Shown in pieces: positions 7,086-11,011 of a DNA stretch of 11,011 nucleotides. Both the position numbers and the translations under genes were made by a program. Positions within the stretch are counted from its first letter, which is position 1. Each line of letters begins with the position of its first letter. Under the pieces are notes generated by a model that was not told the DNA's origin, searched no databases, and was given only the letters and a program-made list of their open reading frames with translations. The DNA lies in NCBI GenBank assembly GCA_046727955.1, contig JBKPDO010000410.1, positions 1 to 11,011 of the forward strand. The letters run 5' to 3'. The DNA comes from DASVXQ01 sp046727955 (lineage in GTDB: Bacteria > Actinomycetota > CALGFH01).

Positions 7086-8052
7086 CGCCCACCTCCTTGC
7101 CCGGCAGTGGGTGCGGCCGTCGCGGCCCCGCGCGCGACGCGCCGCTGCAGGAGCACGTGGCGGGCGAGGTCGCGGACCCAGTCACGGTCGGTGCGCAGCT
7201 CGAGATGGGTGACCCGGGCGCGGCGCAGCGCCGCCCGGATGGCACCACGCTGCGCCTGGGCTGCCTGCGCGTAGCGCTCCCGCAGGCGCTTCGAGGCGGT
7301 GGCCACCTCCCGCCGGCGCCCGGTCTCGGGGTCCACCACGGTGAGCAGGCCCACGTCGGGTAGCTCGAGCTCGCGCGGGTCCGCGACCTCCACGGCCAGG
7401 ACCTGGTGCCTGGCCGCCAGCAGGCGCAGCGGGCGCTCCCAGGTGGGCGCGACGTGGTCGTCGAGCCCGTCGAGGAAATCGGAGACCACCACTACCAGGC
7501 CGCGGTGGCGTGCCGCCCGCCGCAGCGCCTCGGCGGATGCGGCGAGGCCCGGCCCCGGCGGCGCACCCGGCGGTGTCCTTGGCAGGGTCATCAGCTCGCG
7601 CAGCAGCCTGAGCAGGGCGCCCCGGCCCGCCCTGGCGGGGATGCGCCGCAGCCTGCCGCCGTCCACCATCTGCGCGCCGATGCGGTTGCCGGCGCGGGCC
7701 AGCAGGAAGCCGACCGCCGCGACCGCCGCCACCGCGAGGTCGCGCTTCTCCACTCTGGCGGTGCCGAAATCCATGCTGGCGCTGGTGTCGACCAGCGCCC
7801 AGGTCTCCAGCTCGTGGTCGGCGACCAGCTCGCGGACGTGCGGCACGGTGGTGCGCGCGGTGACGTTCCACTCCATGCGCCGCACGTCGTCCTCGCCTGG
7901 CACGTAGAGCCGCGCCTCGGCCAGCTCGCTGCCCGGGCCTGGCAGCAGCCCCAGATAGTCGCCCTGCAGCAGCCCGTCGACCTTGCGGGTGATGCGCAGC
8001 TCCAGGCGCCGCAGCGCCTGGTCGGGGAGCAGGTCGTGCAGGGTGGTCTCGG

Positions 8053-8056
<4 letters not shown>
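7082..8056 (-). CDS. DUF58 domain protein with VWA-like fold, MoxR partner
   Basis: This 324-residue protein is predicted soluble, with no convincing membrane helix. The DUF58 signature is the segment RLYVPGEDDVRRMEWNVTAR (49-68), corresponding to the RxYxxGDDxRxIDW motif of the family. A VWA-like metal site follows: D90-x-S92-x-S94 in LVDTSASM, and D193 in VVSDFLDG. The last 15 residues are Ala/Gly-rich. DUF58 proteins are encoded beside MoxR ATPases in nearly all such operons and are thought to be adaptor or client proteins; the biochemical activity is not established. The ATG at 8056 overlaps the MoxR stop as ATGA and has GGGAG 5 bases upstream. The metal-site match is clear, but the family name rests on motif and context rather than a search. 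Confidence 0.92.
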
Positions 8057-9074
<1,018 letters not shown>

Positions 9075-9075
<1 letters not shown>

Positions 9076-9359
9076 CAGAGGTTCTCCGGGTTGGGGGTCC
9101 CGCTGTTGGGGGTCCCGCTCTGGTTCGAGGAGCCGTGCCCGAAGGGGCAATCCCTCGCGTCGCCGCCAGGCGCCTGCGGAGTCTGCTGGCTCTGCTGGGT
9201 CTGCTGGAGCCCCGCCCCCTGCTGGTCCTGGGTGATCCGCACCACCGGCTGGTCCGTGCCGCTGCTGGCCGAGGCGACCGTGCCGAAGGCGAGGCCGGCG
9301 GCGGCGGCGAAGGTCGCGATCCCCAGCGCGACTAGCTTTCCTCGGGTCTTGAGCGCCAT
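9075..9359 (-). CDS. Small secreted Gln-rich protein of unknown family, first gene of the MoxR operon
   Basis: I do not recognise this 94-residue protein. A basic N-terminus (MALKTRGK) and hydrophobic core (9-28) end in VASA, giving a likely signal peptidase I site after residue 31. The mature part is about 63 residues: VVRITQDQ, a Gln-rich stretch (46-62), then DCPFGHG with the only Cys (C71) and a nearby His (H75), and a C-terminal tail with two SGTPN repeats (81-90). It looks unstructured apart from the Cys-containing motif, which might bind metal or heme or carry a lipid or disulfide partner; this is speculation. The ATG at 9359 has AAAGGA 7 bases upstream and gives the signal peptide; an ATG at 9428 would add an unlikely 23-residue extension. 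Its stop shares a base with the MoxR start (TGATG), so expression is coupled. Good frame, ribosome site and signal peptide make it a real gene. Confidence 0.82.
9090..9119. repeat. Perfect 15-bp tandem duplication in the small secreted-protein gene
   Basis: GTTGGGGGTCCCGCT is repeated at 9090-9104 and 9105-9119. On the coding strand it gives the SGTPN-SGTPN pair near the C-terminus of the secreted protein. The unit keeps the frame. Confidence 0.9.
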
Positions 9360-9381
9360 CGCGCTGTCCTTTCGAGTCCCG

Positions 9382-9407
9382 GGACGGCCGGCTTGCCGTC
9401 CGGCTTG
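9382..9407. promoter_or_regulatory. Dyad and direct repeats in the leader of the MoxR operon
   Basis: GGACGGC (9382-9388) and GCCGTCC (9395-9401) form perfect 7-bp arms with a 6-base loop. Overlapping it, CCGGCTTG is repeated at 9388-9395 and 9400-9407. The array starts 23 bases upstream of the small secreted-protein start, so it could be a regulator site (direct repeats are usual for OmpR-family binding) or a leader hairpin. The function is inferred; no clear promoter hexamers for this operon were found. Confidence 0.35.
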
Positions 9408-9436
9408 GCCTATGGCGCCACAACCCACCGAAAACT

Positions 9437-9477
9437 GTGCTAAGCCGCAGAGGTGGTCACAGTGTTAAGCAATGCTT
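9437..9477. promoter_or_regulatory. Possible operator repeats between the MoxR operon and the M24 gene
   Basis: Two similar decamers, TGTGCTAAGC (9436-9445) and AGTGTTAAGC (9461-9470), match at 8 of 10 bases and lie 25 bases apart. The second overlaps a perfect dyad AAGCA-A-TGCTT (9467-9477). They sit in the divergent region and could serve either side. No regulator can be named. Confidence 0.25.
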
Positions 9478-9556
9478 GACGCCCATGAGCGACGCTCTGA
9501 TCCATATCCCGGCCTGCGTCGTCCAGCGGCGCTGCCACGCGGCTGTTCAGTATTGG

Positions 9557-9585
9557 TTGACGCCTGTCGTGGAGAGTGCTACCCA
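9557..9585 (+). promoter_or_regulatory. Candidate promoter for the M24 gene
   Basis: TTGACG (9557-9562) is a near-consensus -35 box. Seventeen bases later TACCCA (9580-9585) is a weak -10 box. Transcription would start near 9592, about 33 bases before the ATG at 9625. A second TTGACGCC copy at 9476-9483 lacks a good -10 partner. Confidence 0.35.
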
Positions 9586-9624
9586 ATGAGGCGCCCAGCG
9601 CCCGGGTCGACGAGAGGAGCAGTC

Positions 9625-10875
9625 ATGACCGAGTCGTTTGGTGCGGTGATCCCGGCCCCCGGTCCGATGGGCGTCGACTGGGAGGAGCGCGTCGACTACG
9701 GGCGGCTGCGGGAGCACCGGCTGCGGCGCGCGCGCGAGGCGCTGGAGGCCTCGGAGCTCGGCGCGCTGCTGGCCTTCGACATGAACAACGTCCGCTATCT
9801 CACCAGCACGCACATCGGCGAGTGGGCGCGCGACAAGCTGCTCACCTTCGCGCTGCTCACCCGCGGCGGCGAGCCGATCGTCTGGGACTTCGGCTCGGCC
9901 GCCAAGCACCATCGCCTTTACTGCCCGTGGCTCGATCCCGCCAACTCCCGCGCCGGCCTGACCGGCCTGCGCGGGGCGATCCCGCCGAAGGCCGGGCTGT
10001 TCCGCGGGGCCGCGCTGGAGATCAAGGCTGTGCTCGAGGAGGCGGGCGTGGCCGGCATGCCGCTCGGCCTCGACATGACCGAGCTGCCGATGCTGTTCGA
10101 GCTGCAGTCTGCCGGCATCGAGGTCCGCGACGGTCAGCAGGTGATGCTGGACGCCCGCGAGATCAAGTCCCGCGACGAGATCATGCTGCTGACCATGGCG
10201 GCCTCCATGGTCGACGGCGTCTACCAGCAGATCGCCGAGGAGCTCAAGCCAGGGGTGCGGGAGAGCGAGATCGTGTCGCTGGCCACCGGCAGGCTCTACC
10301 AGCTCGGTTCGGACGACGTCGAGGCGATCAACGCGATCGCGGGCGAGCGCTGCAGCCCGCATCCGCACAACTTCTCCGACCGGCTGGTCCGCCCTGGGGA
10401 CCAGGCGTTCTTCGACATCATCCAGGCGTTCAACGGGTACCGGACGTGCTACTACCGCACCTTCAACGTGGGACGGGCGACCCAGGCGCAGCGCGACGCC
10501 TATCGCCGGGCCAGAGAGTGGATGGACAGCGCGATCGAGATGGTCAAGCCCGGGGTGAGCAGCGATCAGATCGCCCGGCTGTGGCCTCGGGCAGAGGAGT
10601 TCGGGTTCTCCAGCGAGATGGAGGCGTTCGGGCTGCAGTTCGGCCACGGGCTCGGGCTTGGGCTGCACGAGCGGCCCGTCATCAGCCGGCTGCACTCGCT
10701 GGAGCACCCGGTGGAGATCCGGGAGGGCATGGTCTTCGCGCTGGAGACCTACTGCCCCGCGGCGGACGGGTACTCGGCCGCGCGCATCGAGGAGGAGGTG
10801 GTGGTGACCGGCCAGGGAGCCAAGGTGATCACCCTGTACCCGGCCGAGGACCTGCCGATAGCCAACCAGTACTGA
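9625..10875 (+). CDS. M24-family (creatinase / aminopeptidase P / DddP-like) metalloenzyme
   Basis: The protein has 416 residues and no signal peptide, so it is probably cytoplasmic. An N-terminal creatinase-like domain spans about 20-175 (DMNNVRYLTS at 52-61), followed by the pita-bread catalytic domain at about 183-405. By pattern alignment to aminopeptidase P, metal ligands are D264 (FFDI), H341 (FGHGLGLGLHE), E374 (FALET) and E389 (ARIEEE), with H247 and H348 in the proton-shuttle positions. The second Asp ligand of the usual GYxxDxTRTF motif is replaced: the protein reads GYRTCYYRTF, with C275 at that place. The sequence resembles proteins annotated as DddP-like or Xaa-Pro peptidase, so substrate (a dipeptide, a creatine-like amide, or dimethylsulfoniopropionate) is open. 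AGGAG lies 5 bases before the ATG at 9625; the longer in-frame reading from 9472 lacks this support. It is divergent from the MoxR operon and probably unrelated in function. Confidence 0.9.
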   Translation: MTESFGAVIPAPGPMGVDWEERVDYGRLREHRLRRAREALEASELGALLAFDMNNVRYLTSTHIGEWARDKLLTFALLTRGGEPIVWDFGSAAKHHRLYCPWLDPANSRAGLTGLRGAIPPKAGLFRGAALEIKAVLEEAGVAGMPLGLDMTELPMLFELQSAGIEVRDGQQVMLDAREIKSRDEIMLLTMAASMVDGVYQQIAEELKPGVRESEIVSLATGRLYQLGSDDVEAINAIAGERCSPHPHNFSDRLVRPGDQAFFDIIQAFNGYRTCYYRTFNVGRATQAQRDAYRRAREWMDSAIEMVKPGVSSDQIARLWPRAEEFGFSSEMEAFGLQFGHGLGLGLHERPVISRLHSLEHPVEIREGMVFALETYCPAADGYSAARIEEEVVVTGQGAKVITLYPAEDLPIANQY

Positions 10876-10924
10876 AATGCTGCCGACTCTGGCGAGCCTG
10901 GCACAGGCGCTCTTGGGGGGCCGT

Positions 10925-10944
10925 GGGGGGAGCGAGCTCCCCCC
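10925..10944. terminator. G/C hairpin downstream of the M24 gene, possible terminator
   Basis: GGGGGGAG (10925-10932) pairs perfectly with CTCCCCCC (10937-10944) around a CGAG loop, starting 50 bases after the M24 stop. There is no T-run, but hairpins without one can terminate transcription in high-GC bacteria. Confidence 0.5.
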
Positions 10945-10960
10945 CCCAGGGTCGATCTGG

Positions 10961-10985
10961 CCCGGCGCGCGGAGGGCGCGCCGGG
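10961..10985. terminator. Second perfect 10-bp hairpin downstream of the M24 gene
   Basis: CCCGGCGCGC (10961-10970) is exactly complementary to GCGCGCCGGG (10976-10985) with a 5-base loop. It is a very stable stem following the first hairpin by 16 bases. It may form a tandem terminator or one arm of a palindromic intergenic repeat. Confidence 0.5.
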
Positions 10986-11011
10986 GGGGGGCGGGGTCCC
11001 CCCCCAAGGAT

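Larger units (their letters stand above)
10912..11008. repeat. Outer inverted repeat enclosing two hairpins
   Basis: CTTGGGGGG (10912-10920) and CCCCCCAAG (11000-11008) are perfect 9-bp inverted arms around the two inner hairpins, so the strand could fold as a three-way cruciform. This shape suits a dispersed palindromic element better than a simple terminator, but only one copy is in view. Confidence 0.5.

Noticed and set aside
5268..7274. Plus-strand open frame of 668 codons across the protease and VWA genes
   Set aside because: It is antisense to two genes with intact catalytic and metal-site motifs; its translation is Arg/Gly/Pro/His-rich low-complexity typical of GC-rich shadow frames and has no ribosome site.
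9076..9423. Longer MoxR reading starting at 9423
   Set aside because: The extension overlaps the signal-peptide gene in another frame, lacks family similarity, and the ATG at 9075 has its own ribosome site and TGATG coupling.
9472..9624. Longer M24 protein starting at 9472
   Set aside because: The extra 51 residues show no domain, overlap the candidate promoter, and the ATG at 9625 has a good AGGAG site.
9547..11007. Minus-strand open frame of 486 codons opposite the M24 gene
   Set aside because: It is a shadow of a recognisable M24 enzyme and runs through the palindromic intergenic DNA; no motif is visible.

Overview
The window is GC-rich bacterial DNA with very high third-position GC, short intergenic gaps, ATGA/TGATG gene overlaps and purine-rich Shine-Dalgarno sites. 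The gene content points to a high-GC Actinomycetota: a nitrate-sensor-type histidine kinase of the kind that heads actinobacterial 'conservons', a MoxR/DUF58/VWA set like Rv1479-Rv1481 of mycobacteria, and an HtrA protease beside an OmpR-type two-component pair. Genus cannot be told from sequence alone. About nine protein genes are supported. I see no rRNA, tRNA, CRISPR array, transposase or phage gene.

Layout. (1) 1-1977, minus: large membrane histidine kinase with a NIT-type sensor domain, its C-terminus cut off by the window edge. (2) 1978-2243: divergent regulatory region with nested inverted repeats next to the kinase ribosome site. (3) 2244-3206, plus: a lone family-3 amino-acid-binding lipoprotein with no permease or ATPase nearby. 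(4) 3229-9359, minus: seven tightly packed co-directional genes, in transcription order a small secreted Gln-rich protein, a MoxR AAA+ ATPase, a DUF58 protein, a membrane VWA protein, a membrane-anchored HtrA-like serine protease without a PDZ domain, an OmpR-family response regulator and its sensor kinase. (5) 9360-9624: divergent promoter region. (6) 9625-10875, plus: an M24 (creatinase/aminopeptidase P/DddP-like) metalloenzyme in which one usual metal-ligand Asp position is Cys. (7) 10876-11011: very GC-rich stacked inverted repeats, probably a terminator or a dispersed palindromic element.

How the genes may work together. The seven-gene block reads as one cell-envelope module. MoxR and its VWA partners are chaperone-like factors for envelope or secreted proteins. 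The HtrA-like protease handles damaged exported proteins, and the two-component pair probably controls the block, as MprAB-PepD or CiaRH-HtrA do elsewhere. Joining the MoxR set, the protease and the two-component system in one apparent transcription unit, headed by an unrecognised secreted peptide that is translationally coupled to MoxR, is the most interesting arrangement here. The lone binding lipoprotein lies between two sensor kinases and could be a sensing or scavenging protein, but that is inference. No clearly new defence or mobile system is visible.
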